NCBI RefSeq assembly: GCF_000213175.1
Contig: NW_009799179.1
Coordinates: forward strand, 1,065,713 to 1,129,712
Length of the DNA: 64,000 nt
Source of the DNA: Neurospora tetrasperma FGSC 2508
Taxonomy: Eukaryota > Ascomycota > Sordariomycetes > Sordariales > Sordariaceae
Reading direction: 5' to 3'
Part shown: positions 46,575-56,600 of the stretch, piece after piece
How the letters are laid out: each line of letters opens with the position of its first letter
Numbering within the stretch: position 1 is the stretch's first letter
Made by a program: the position numbers and the translations under genes
The notes under the pieces: generated by a model
Database searches by the model: none
Seen by the model: the letters and a program-made list of their open reading frames with translations, nothing else
What the model was told of the DNA's origin: nothing

Positions 46575-46887
46575 CGAGAGTCCTTCGACTTCTCGTCTTT
46601 TAACAATTTCAACCCAGCCCGGCGTTATCAACAGCCACCGTCACTCCTTCTACAGAAAAGCATCCGAAAGACTTGATATTTCAGCACACTCTCTAATACT
46701 TTTAATACTCGTCCGTTTACAGCACGCGATAACTTCATAGACTTGAGCCTCATTCTTTCGGCTCATTTCAACAACTAATACTGCACCAAACGATTTCCAG
46801 GAGAACTCGGAACTCACCACTCTTTCAGCCATTGCCACTCTACGAGAATCAAAAACTTCCAACAACAACCACCACACCCACATCAAA

Positions 46888-48207
46888 ATGGTTACCTCAC
46901 GTCACAACGACGAGACCTTCTTCGTCGAGTCCGATGACCAGCCCGCGCCAAGGGTCAACGTTCGGGATGCTGCCAAGCTCATCGCTCGGAACAAGCAGGA
47001 AATGATCGCCAACAACCTTTCGCGACTTGCTTGCGATGAGTACCTTGAGGATATCATGCAGCATATCCGTCACATGGAGGTAAGATTGTGCATGTGCGTT
47101 TCTGATTGGGTGGTTCAAATCGTACTGACATGGACTTGAATTTTATAGGATGAGACATTACCCGATGCTAACCTCATCGATATGCAACGCGAGATTCAAT
47201 GGTTCATGCGCCCGTACCTTATCGACTTCCTTATCGAGGCTCACGCTGCCTTCTCGCTCCTCCCCGAAACCCTCTTCCTCACCGTCAACCTTCTTGATCG
47301 GTACTGCTCCAAGCGTGTCGTTTACAAGCAGCATTACCAGCTCGTCGGTTGCGCCGCCCTCCTGATTGCCGCCAAGTATGGAGATAAGAAGGACAGAGTT
47401 CCCCAGATCAACGAGCTCAACAACATGTGCTGTGGGCTTTACGATGCCGGCATGTTTACGCAGATGGAAATGCACGTTCTCAACACTCTCGACTGGAACA
47501 TTGGACACCCGACCGTCGACTTTTTCACTCAGTTGATCGTGGCCGAGGAAAGGGACAGCAGGGATGTCGAACACATGGCGGCATACATTTGCGAGATTGC
47601 CTTGTATCACAGGGATTTCGTTTCCACCAAACCATCCATCATGGCACGGGTTTCTTTGGTCTTGGCGAGGGCTATCTTGGGCAAGCCCGAGGTTAATGAT
47701 GGCGAATGGGACCAGGTCGAGAACGCCACGCTCTTGGCTCTTTCGCAGCACCTTCACCAGCCTTCCGTCACGCTTTCCAGGAAGTATTCCAGCGCATACC
47801 TCTCCAAAGTGTCTGGCAAGCTCGCCGACTTCCTCGCTCAGCAGGCCGCCATCAACCGTCGTGGCGGCGCTCCGCCTTCCTCTCCTGGCGAGCTGACCCC
47901 CAACTCCAGCAAGGCGTCCAATGTCTACAGCACTCCCCACAAGGGCCTGGGAGCCGTTCCCGGTGCTGCTGATGGATACATGACTCCTCCGATCACCCCC
48001 GACGCTGCCAGCTTCGCACAAAACGGCACGATGATGAAGGAATATCCTGCTCCGCGTTGTCCGGTGACCCCGACACCGCAGCCGAACTCGCACAGCCAAT
48101 CATACCCACCAGCAGCACAACATCAGACTTCAGCATCATCAACATCATCATCAACAAAGGCGCCCTCGTACTTTGAGACCGCGCCGTCGTCTCAAGTCGC
48201 TTACTGA
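46888..48207 (+). CDS. cln-1: G1/S-specific cyclin (Cln/Puc1 type)
   Basis: Two exons, 46888-47079 and 47149-48207, give 416 residues. The 69-base intron has a GTAAGA donor, an ACTGAC branch point and a TATAG acceptor, phase 0. The cyclin N-box runs from about 60 to 190: EYLEDIMQHIRHME, MQREIQWFMRPYLIDFLIEAHAAFSLLPETLFLTVNLLDRYCS, the conserved LLIAAKYGDKK, and MFTQMEMHVLNTLDWNIGHPTVDFF. A second helical box follows to about 300. The C-terminal third is Ser/Pro/Gln-rich with several S/T-P sites (SSPGELTP, YMTPPITP, CPVTPTPQP), typical of phosphorylation-driven degradation of G1 cyclins. It would activate Cdc28/CDC2 at G1/S. A very long gene-free region lies upstream. A PCL-type cyclin is less likely because box spacing and MRPYL look Cln-like. 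Confidence 0.9.
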
Positions 48208-51200
48208 GTTGATGTTTCAGTTCAGTTCCCAAGGGTCTTGCTCCAATGAGTGAGTGAGTCCTGTGTATAGTGCTGTGTGTAAGGTTGGTTGGCAGCGAAC
48301 AAGGTTCAGGTTTCTATATTTCTCTTAACATCCGGCCTGCTACTAAGATGGGGTTTCATGGTCACGCATCCAGATACCATAGTTTTGACAGAAGACATTT
48401 TGATTACAACATTTAAATTATCTGGAAGACAAAAGATTGCACTCATCACACACATTCAATCGGCATCATCACGTCACACATCGCACACATTTTTGTTTCG
48501 CGCGAAGTGGACACACAATTCAGCGGCATGGCATATTAGCGTTTGACATTTTTATTCTTTTTTTGTTTCTATTATTTTCTACAAACAATATTGAACTACC
48601 ACCGTTGGGGCAGGTAGTCTTTTTCAAAATGTTTCCATACGATCTTTATTCTCCCCGCATATTGATCTCGTTCTTTTGACCGCTGGTTGAGAACTGTTCG
48701 TCTTCGTCGTCGTCGTCGTTCCATCGCGGACTAGACGAAACGGATCCTTCTTCAGCTCACCGGCTTTTTCTCTTCCCCTTCCACCCACCAAAATCAGCAA
48801 AAAAAAAGAAAGAGAGGATCGACTCTAACACTCTACGACAACCACAATATAAACATAGGCAAGCAACAACGAGTCGAGAGGTCCCTTTGTTCTCTTATCT
48901 TATTGGAAATTTCCACAATGGCAAGGCTGGCACCCACCACTGTGGGCTATCAAGGCGGAAAATCTGGACAAGTCAATCAGACCGACAGACAGACAGACAT
49001 TTGGATCGAATGGATGGACGGATCAAACCAAATGGGCAGACACAACGGCGCTTTGAAGGTGTTACAAGTCACCACGATCTGGACCACCGGATTGACAAGA
49101 GGGGATGGAAATGGAAGGAGAAGAGAAAGAAGATCGGTTATTAGCTGATGGAGGCAGGGAAGGGAAGGCGTCGGATCGGAATTGCGGGGGAATGAAGAGT
49201 TGAAAAGGGAATAACCCCAAAAAAAATTTGCATTCACCGTGTAGGATGAAGGATAGGAGGAGAAAGAGGGAGGACCCAACGAACCCCGAGTTTTTGCGTT
49301 TTATTTTCAAGGGAAGAAAGGATGTGCGATGCCATGCTGGATTCGATATTGCGTTGGATGGGAAAGGGTTGGAACATTGGACGGACGGCGGCGGACAGGG
49401 ACTGGACAAATTGATATCAGGCATGCAATGCAACTGGCATACTGGCATACTGGATTGGTAAAGAAAGAACGGACACATCAAATAACTAAATGCCGTTACT
49501 GCAACAATCGAGAGAGAAAAGAAAGATAATCCAATCTCCACCACGGCCCTCCCGCTTCCACAGTCGTCGCCATTGTCATTTTCATCGTCGTCGTCGTCGT
49601 CACGAACTACCTACCCATTCTCAGTGACAAGATCCCGTCCATTCATTTCAGTTCAGTCAAGAGCAAGACGCACGCACAGAGAGAGAGAGAAGTTTCGTGT
49701 CTGCGAGAGGGATAAGGAGGATAAAACCATGGAGAGAAAAGAGGACAAAACAACAACAACAAACTCCGGCAAATAGAGAGATACCCCTGGGCATAAGTTG
49801 ACTTTTTGTTATTTTTTTTGATATAAATATTCTATTCTACTGCTGCTGCTTTAATTCTCCGGTCCGTTCCCCATTGATTCCTGCGCGTGCTCGTGCTCGT
49901 GCTCGTGCTCATACCGCGTACTTGTGCTCTTTGTCGCTTTCCGTTCGATTCAACTTGGTGGTGTTGCGTCACGTTTCGTACAATATATATTCTTCTCCCA
50001 AAGGATAGATAAACAGGTAGTAGAGCTACTTGGGTAACTAAGTAAACTAGCTCCCCCGTCCTAACGAGAAGTTGTGACGGAGCAGGACCATGTTGACTTA
50101 TTTTCTTTTATAGTCTGTCAATAAGGAACTATTATGTCAACCTCTTTTCATCATTTGGACGCACCGCGATGATTCCACCATGATGTGTTGCGTTGCGTTT
50201 GTTGTTGTTTGTTCAATTTTTTTTTTCATAACGTGTGATTAAAGCTGCAAAGTGCCTAGGTACCTCGATTCTAGAAATGATAGCCAAGTCGACTAAACAC
50301 TGAACATGAAATATTGTATCAGGTATCAGGTAGAAGTTACGCAACCTCTTTACATATCTCTAGGTAGTAATCGACGACACGGAGAGGTAGGTAACTTGAC
50401 GGAACATTCAACTGTCCTCCGAAAGACTGACTGTGGTACTTGGTTAGTGCTCTCCTCGTTCGATATACTTACTCCACAACCTCTCTTTCTCCCGTTCCAA
50501 GTCGGTCTGTCCGTCTGTTCAGTCCTCTTCGGCCCTCCCGTCCTCCCTCCCACCCATCCACGAGAGGGAAGGAACACACTGGTTCCAGTTCATGAATGGA
50601 ATTCTTAATCCTGTCCCTAAATTCCTGCGTGTTGCCTCATCTCCCACTTTACCCCTATGAAAATCCCTCCCTCTAGTAACTCCCTCGGGACCATCCATTC
50701 CATTCCATGGTTAACCACTTGGTCTGTTCTATAGTAAAGCTCTGGACTTGGCGTCGCGGCCTGGAATCCTCGAGATCATATGAACAAGTTATAGTTGTCT
50801 ATTCTAGAGGACTGCAGGTATCAGTGTTATCTGCGGTTTTATCTTCACCTTTTTCGAGTGTCGTCGCTTTTCCATTTCCAAGTTCGTTTCCGCTTGTACA
50901 GAAGCTACTTAGCCAGTCAGTCACTATGTTCGTATTCACAAAATGTGAAGACGGCCGATGTCTTTTTGTTCAGAAACCACACCGCGCTTCACTTGGTCAG
51001 TGTTCTTGTGAGTGTATTTGAAGCTTACCGCTGCATCTGATCAAAACCCGACTAATCTATTCTTCATACTGAACTGCCTAGAATACCTACTCGGCCTACC
51101 AAGGAAGGCTCACTCTCAGACGCAAATCCGAACAGCAGCCATGTTGCAAGATATGTATGTAGTATTTGAAAAGACCTACCCGGTACTCTATCGCTGCGGG

Positions 51201-51764
51201 AAAAAAAAAAACCACCTGAAAACACAACGCTTCCAAAGGATGTTCTCTATGTTGGAAAACTCCTCCTTCCAGTGTCTGCCTTGGCGCCGCGTGGCTGTTG
51301 CATCCACCATAGCATCCTCCACTCATCCCATCATACGTGCCCCTTCCTCGTCCATCGATCCAGTATTCGTTGTCTCTCCTTCTCTCGTGTAGCCTGCAGT
51401 CCCTTCCTCATTCCCCTCTCACAGGCTCTCTCTTTGTGCGTTCCGTATGCACCGTGGGCGTGTGCATGATACACCACCAGCGCCGTGCTTCACACAAACA
51501 CCTAGCTAGACCGACTTCTTCCACTGCTTTCCTTCATGATCTCTCTGTTTTTATTGCCACAGCCACTTGTTGGCCTTGGTGATCCATCTCTGCCGCAAGG
51601 CCACAACAACCAGCTGCTCCTGTGCTCAATTGTAATCTAGAACCCAATGGCCGTCCTAAGGCCCGAACCGTTATGGGTCAAAGTTTCCTCCATTTGGGTC
51701 ACATGTCGGCGCATTAGCCGCCCTGTCCCGGGATTTCGTTGAGTCCTGGTGCCAGCCTCCGACC
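48208..51764. other. 3.6 kb convergent spacer between cyclin and ubc13
   Basis: Both flanking genes end here. There are CGT repeats near 48707-48720 and 49580-49602, a GTGCTC repeat (49887-49910), T-rich runs near 49810 and 50215, and a CCTAGGTACC motif (50255-50264). Frames up to 160 codons have no recognisable domain. Unusually long 3' UTRs or a noncoding transcript are possible. Confidence 0.45.
49887..49910 (+). repeat. (GTGCTC)4 repeat
   Basis: Four hexamer units in tandem, noncoding. Confidence 0.8.
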
Positions 51765-52484
51765 CTACTGGGATGGCAAGGCGTACTGCTGTGTCCATTC
51801 CCGGGCGGTGGCGACGGCAACGCTGGGGTTCTCCTTCCAGGTCTTGGCCACGTCGGGGGCGAGCGGGTCGTCGGGGTTGGGGGCGCCTAGGAGGGCTTGG
51901 ATGGAGAGGAGGATGGTGCGGATCTGGAGGGCGGGGGACCAGTTGTCTGTCGGGTTGGTATCGTGTGTTAGCTTTTCGGAACTGGCGTATTCAACTATCT
52001 CGGCTTTTCTTCCTCGGGACTACTTACTCTTGAGGACGTCGAGGCAGATGCGCCCCAGCTTGTCGACGTTGGGGTGGTAGATCTTGGTAAGGAAGCGGAT
52101 CTTGGGAGGGGTCATGGGGTAGTCATCGGGGAGGAAGAGTTCGAGCTTGAAGACACCACCTGTGTTGGTGTTTGGTTCTCCTGTTAGCTATCATGTTGTA
52201 TGTTCTCATGGCGCATTGAAGGTAGAGATGAATGTATCGGGAGCCGTGGGGGTTAAGGAAGACCAACCCTCATATGGCGATTGCGAAGGGCCGTGGATCT
52301 CGACGTCGAAATAGCGAAGGTTGTCCTCGTGGGGAACAGCACTAATACCGGGGACACTGCGATCAGGAAGGAAAAGTTAGGACTTTGGTCTAGACTGTCT
52401 GCTTCTCGGGATGGGGATGGTATGTACGTACGGCTCCGCCATCAGCCTTTCGGTCTCTTTCACAATCCGCTTCGGAAGCGCCAT
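51765..52484 (-). CDS. ubc13: Ubiquitin-conjugating enzyme E2 Ubc13
   Basis: Four exons, 52484-52432, 52356-52268, 52159-52028 and 51946-51765, join in phase to give 151 residues. Three introns of 75-108 bases lie between them. The protein starts [22 protein letters not shown] and carries the E2 core: HPN at 76-78, catalytic C86 in GRICLDVLK, and the [20 protein letters not shown] helix. The end ([12 protein letters not shown]) is as expected. Residue identity to Ubc13/UBE2N is obvious by eye across the whole length. Ubc13 pairs with an Mms2-type UEV to build K63-linked ubiquitin chains, notably on PCNA in post-replication repair. Its long 5' side faces the divergent Mtc5-like gene. Confidence 0.95.
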
Positions 52485-53640
52485 AATGATTAGATTAATT
52501 GCTGTTGGTGTTTAGTGCGAAAGGAAGCTCGGCAAGCAAGTGGGAGAGATTGTGGTGAGGAAAATGTTTGTCGCTGAGGCTGGGAGAGACAGGAGGGCAA
52601 GTGGAGGGGTTATCGCCGATTGTATGGATCGATGTAAGAGGGCAGTTAAAGAGGCGTTTCGGAGGCTCCGGTTGACAAATCGAGGCAAACAGTAACGCAC
52701 AGTGTACTGCGCTATCCTGTAAATAAGGGAACGTCTGGTAAAAGCGGTAGTAAGTAGGTAGGTAGGTAGGTATGGCTAGACCAAAATCGTCGCAAGGCAG
52801 TCGATTCCTTGTGAAGTTGTTGGAGACAAGTCGAAATCGGCAGAATCTCTTGCGACACAGGCAATTCACGAGCAAGGCGGGAAGTTCTCGACGACAGAAC
52901 GCGGGATGGAACTGGAAGCAAAGTGGAAGAAGATGGGTGTGTGGGATGCGCTGACGGCGGGCGTACTTACAAGTAATGAACCCGCGGCGTGCCTCTCTGA
53001 CCAAACCACTGAATGCCCTGTGACAGCGGTCACGGCCCTGACAGCGACAGCCGGAGGTGACCTACCTACCCTAGAGGTATCCATGTGACGGGATGGAATC
53101 CATCATTCATCCATCCCTCTAATCGGGATCTTGCGATAAGCGCACAGACCATATGATTAGTGTACTGGCCAAAGTCACTGCCTGCCACTGCACCACCGAG
53201 TGCCGTTCGTGTCTCCAACTGTTCATCGGCGCCTTGTCGAGGTTGACGCCGTTGTCGGGTTGACCTTCCATTGAAGAGAGAGAGACTGGAGTGAGAGAGA
53301 GGGAGTCTACTTCTTGGTCGAACGGTTTCTCCATTGCACGTCGACTTGTTTTCAACCTGCCGGCCTTCGTACTTTCTTCCGCTGCTATCGACACCTCTCG
53401 ATATGTTTTGCATTGATCGACGACGACGACCTCCTGTGATCTCTTCGGTTTGCATTCGACTTCACCATTCCCGAGACGCCCTACGAATGCCAGGTTATTC
53501 GTCCTTGGGGGAGCTGGTCTAGTCCAACATAAAGTCTCGTCAAGTCCCGTCAACTCAAATCAACTCAACTCAACTCATCCTTGGTTTACCACTTGAGTCA
53601 AACTCCAGCACTGAGAATGGGATGAGGGAGGGTACGCACC
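52485..53640. other. Divergent promoter region of ubc13 and the Mtc5-like gene
   Basis: About 1.15 kb between divergent genes. It has a GGTA repeat (52757-52772) and ACTCA repeats near 53550-53580 just before the Mtc5-like leader. A minus frame of 169 codons (53004-52495) has leader-like composition and is not called. Confidence 0.5.
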
Positions 53641-53667
53641 ATGCTGCACCGTCTCGTCCAATCCTGA
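53641..53667 (+). promoter_or_regulatory. Eight-codon uORF before the Mtc5-like start
   Basis: ATG 53641 reads M-L-H-R-L-V-Q-S-stop and ends nine bases before the main ATG at 53677. So short a gap would make reinitiation inefficient. A transcript starting upstream of 53641 is assumed, not shown. Confidence 0.45.
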
Positions 53668-53676
53668 TCCCGCAAT

Positions 53677-56600
53677 ATGCCCTCCGTATTTGACTCTCCG
53701 CCAAAGAAGGCGAAAACAATCAAGTCAGCCTTCGACAGTGAGAGCTTCGATGCCGACCTGACCATCCATGTTGATGGCTTGGTGGGCTCCGCCACCATCT
53801 CACCCTCGGGCCGTGATGTTGCTCTTGCTTCCCCTGAGGGCCTCGCTATCATAGACCTGGACTCGCCATGGAATCCCCCACGAAGACTGAGCAGCCATGG
53901 CCTCCCGTGGCTGGTGGTTGATGTCCAATGGTCTCCCTTTGCAGCTCGTGACTACTGGGTGGCCTCGACAGCAAATCATCGCTGTCTGGTATGGAACCTC
54001 AACATGAGGGACGACTCGCCCTCTGGAGCCATCGAGCACTCGTTGCAAGCCCATAGTCGAGCCATCACCGACATTAACTTTTCGGCTCACCATCCAGATC
54101 TTTTAGCCAGTTGCTCAGTTGACGGATATGTTCATCACTGGGATCTGAGAAGACCGAGACAGCCTGCTCTGTCATTCTGCGACTGGTTTGCCGGTGCAAC
54201 GCAGGTCAAATACAGTCGTCAAGACCCTCATGTTCTTGCTTCGGCTCACGATCGATGGCTTCATATCTGGGACGACCGAAAGACTGTCGAACCCCTCAAG
54301 ACCATTTGTGCTCACACGTCCAAAATCTACGGTATCGACTGGAATCGGACTGACGCCCCCTGCTTGGTCACCTGCTCCTTGGACAAAACCATCAAGTTCT
54401 GGAACTACGAAAAGACCGACGAACCAGAGCGGGTCATTCGCACCGACTTTCCAGTATGGCGAGCTAGGCATACCCCTTTTGGCAACGGCTTGCTTGCCAT
54501 GCCACAGAATGAACCGGGCAACCTTTACCTGTACGATCGGCGAACCGCCCCAGAGGCTCCGAGCGCATCAGAACCCGTTGCCATGTTCTCAGGACACGGA
54601 AACCACAAAGTGAAAGAATTTCTGTGGAGAACCCGAGGATCAATCACTAGCGAGGGTGTTGATGAGCGCGAGTTTCAGTTGGTTTCCTGGGGCGAAGATA
54701 ATGAGTTGCGGTTGCAAAAGGTTGAGCCCGACATTCTTGAGTCCGTTGGCTATGTGAAAGGGAAGACCGTGGTGAAGAACCTGGCCCTCACCCGCAAAGG
54801 CGCAGCTTACAAGACTTTCCGCGCAGTCGACGATACTGTCCACCGTGATCGCAGGACTGCTACCATGAGCGACCCGCGTCCCGGAAGCTCGGGTCAGTAT
54901 CGCAAAAGTGCTCTCAGCTATGGCCTAAATTCCCATCTCCGTTGGGTTGGGCCTACGTGGCGAGGTTCTCCAATGAAGGCCAAGGTGAATGGCGGCAAAA
55001 GTATGGACAAGAGTCAATTGCAAATCGGGTGGATGAAAGGTATCTCCATGACCAAGCGGAAATCCGAGTCCGATGGCCCTGGACGAGGTAGCATCAAAGA
55101 CTCTGGCCTTTTCAGCCATGGTGCCTATGACGATGACTGGGCTGAACCGGAATCCATTCAAGACGAGTTCATCCACGTCAGCAATCGTCTTCCCAACGTG
55201 AAATGGGAAAACATCGATATGGATGCGTTGATTCTCAATGCCTCATTGAAGGGGCCATGGGGCTTCAACGACGAGGGAATCTTCATCAAGGTTAAAGTCG
55301 ATATTCCGACCAGCTATCCCACCAGCAAGGCCCCCAAGTTTTATGTCGAAAAGACATCCTTCATGCCCGAAGAAACTCACGAGAAGATTGAGCGCGAGCT
55401 ACAGATACTTGGCAACCAGTTCCTTGAAAGGAAACAAAACTGCCTCGAGGTGGCCTTCTCATACTTGCTCGGCGATGTCGACCTCGAAAATAGTACTACC
55501 CTCTTTAAGAATGTCAGGGATCTCAACGACGAGGAAATCGAAGCGCTAGCAGACGAAAGCTCCAGTGACGAGGAAGACAGCGATGTCCAGGCTAGAGGAT
55601 CTGTCTCAATGTCACAGGACCTTACGGCGAGCACTGAACTTGATCCGACAGCCACCCTTGCTCCAACACAACGCCCCATTGCAGTGCCAACGCCCAGAAA
55701 GTGCGGAGCGAGATTTTCCAACGACGGCAGACTTGTGTGCTTCTTCCCCTCAAAAGAACAACAAGCCCTCGCACTATTCTCCATCTCCAATTCGGACGCC
55801 TACCGCGATCGACAGAAAGGAGAACCAAATTTTGCGGGTTTCGGTCGTCTCACCCAGGATTCGCCGCCTCCAAGACGTAGATACAATGATGATGACTCGG
55901 GTTCTGACGATATGAGTGATGGGTCGGAAGACACAGAATCCAGCTCCTCCAGCGACTCGGAGCCGTCAACGATGCACAAGATCAGTCTATGGCATCAACC
56001 TGGTGGGCGTAGTCTCAAAAAGACATGGAGTACAAACGACTCGTTGCGCTCCAGCGGAGGAGGCACCGGCGCTGGTACCGGAACCGGAACGGGGATCAGT
56101 CGAAGAAGGCTCCCAGCCAGGCCTAAGAATATCATTGCCCTTCACGATTTGCGCAGCCTACTTCCATCGCAGAAACAGTTTGCTCAGGAGTATGCGATCT
56201 TTGGCGATGGCGCTGAGGTGTGCATGCACAATGCCATGGTCGCGGAGAAATATGGGTATCACGACCTCGTTCATATATGGCATTATGCGGCCATGTTGTT
56301 GCGGAATGACATCCCGCTTGAAATCCATGAACAGCAAAATAGAAAAGAGTCTGTCCTTGTCATAGCCAGGGACGCCTCTGCACGGGTTCGGGATGACGAG
56401 TATGCACAGCACTTTGGTTGGGACAGTAATTTATCTGGCCGTGTCAAGTGGGGTTACCACCCATTAGCCCAAAGCTTGATTGCCGACCTTTTCAACCATT
56501 TTGAAAAGGTAGCTGACATCCAGATGCTAGCCATGCTGGCTTGCATCTTCGGAGACTCGTCCGCTGAGGACGGGGTAGCCTATGCAGGCTCACATCTTCC

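Larger units (their letters stand above)
36043..46887. other. Gene desert, right part, upstream of the G1 cyclin
   Basis: About 10.8 kb with no supported gene. It contains (GTGA)n at 36392-36416, a 14-bp GC palindrome (38082-38095), a small hairpin (38218-38249), a 15-bp palindrome (41341-41355), (GCTG)n at 43583-43608, a G-rich GGGGAC/GGAGAC block (44081-44118), CT and CTCG repeats (44921-44956) and a 21-base C run (45338-45358). Open frames up to 230 codons occur but have non-ATG starts or cross these repeats. The last 1-2 kb, rich in pyrimidine stretches, is probably promoter and long 5' leader of the cyclin gene. Confidence 0.5.

Noticed and set aside
29689-46887. RIP-mutated transposon cluster
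   Set aside because: The region lacks the strong AT bias and TpA excess expected of RIP, and no transposon protein remnant is visible.
49062-49544. 160-codon minus-strand frame in the cyclin-ubc13 spacer
   Set aside because: Ser/Phe/Leu-rich composition from pyrimidine-rich DNA, with no domain.
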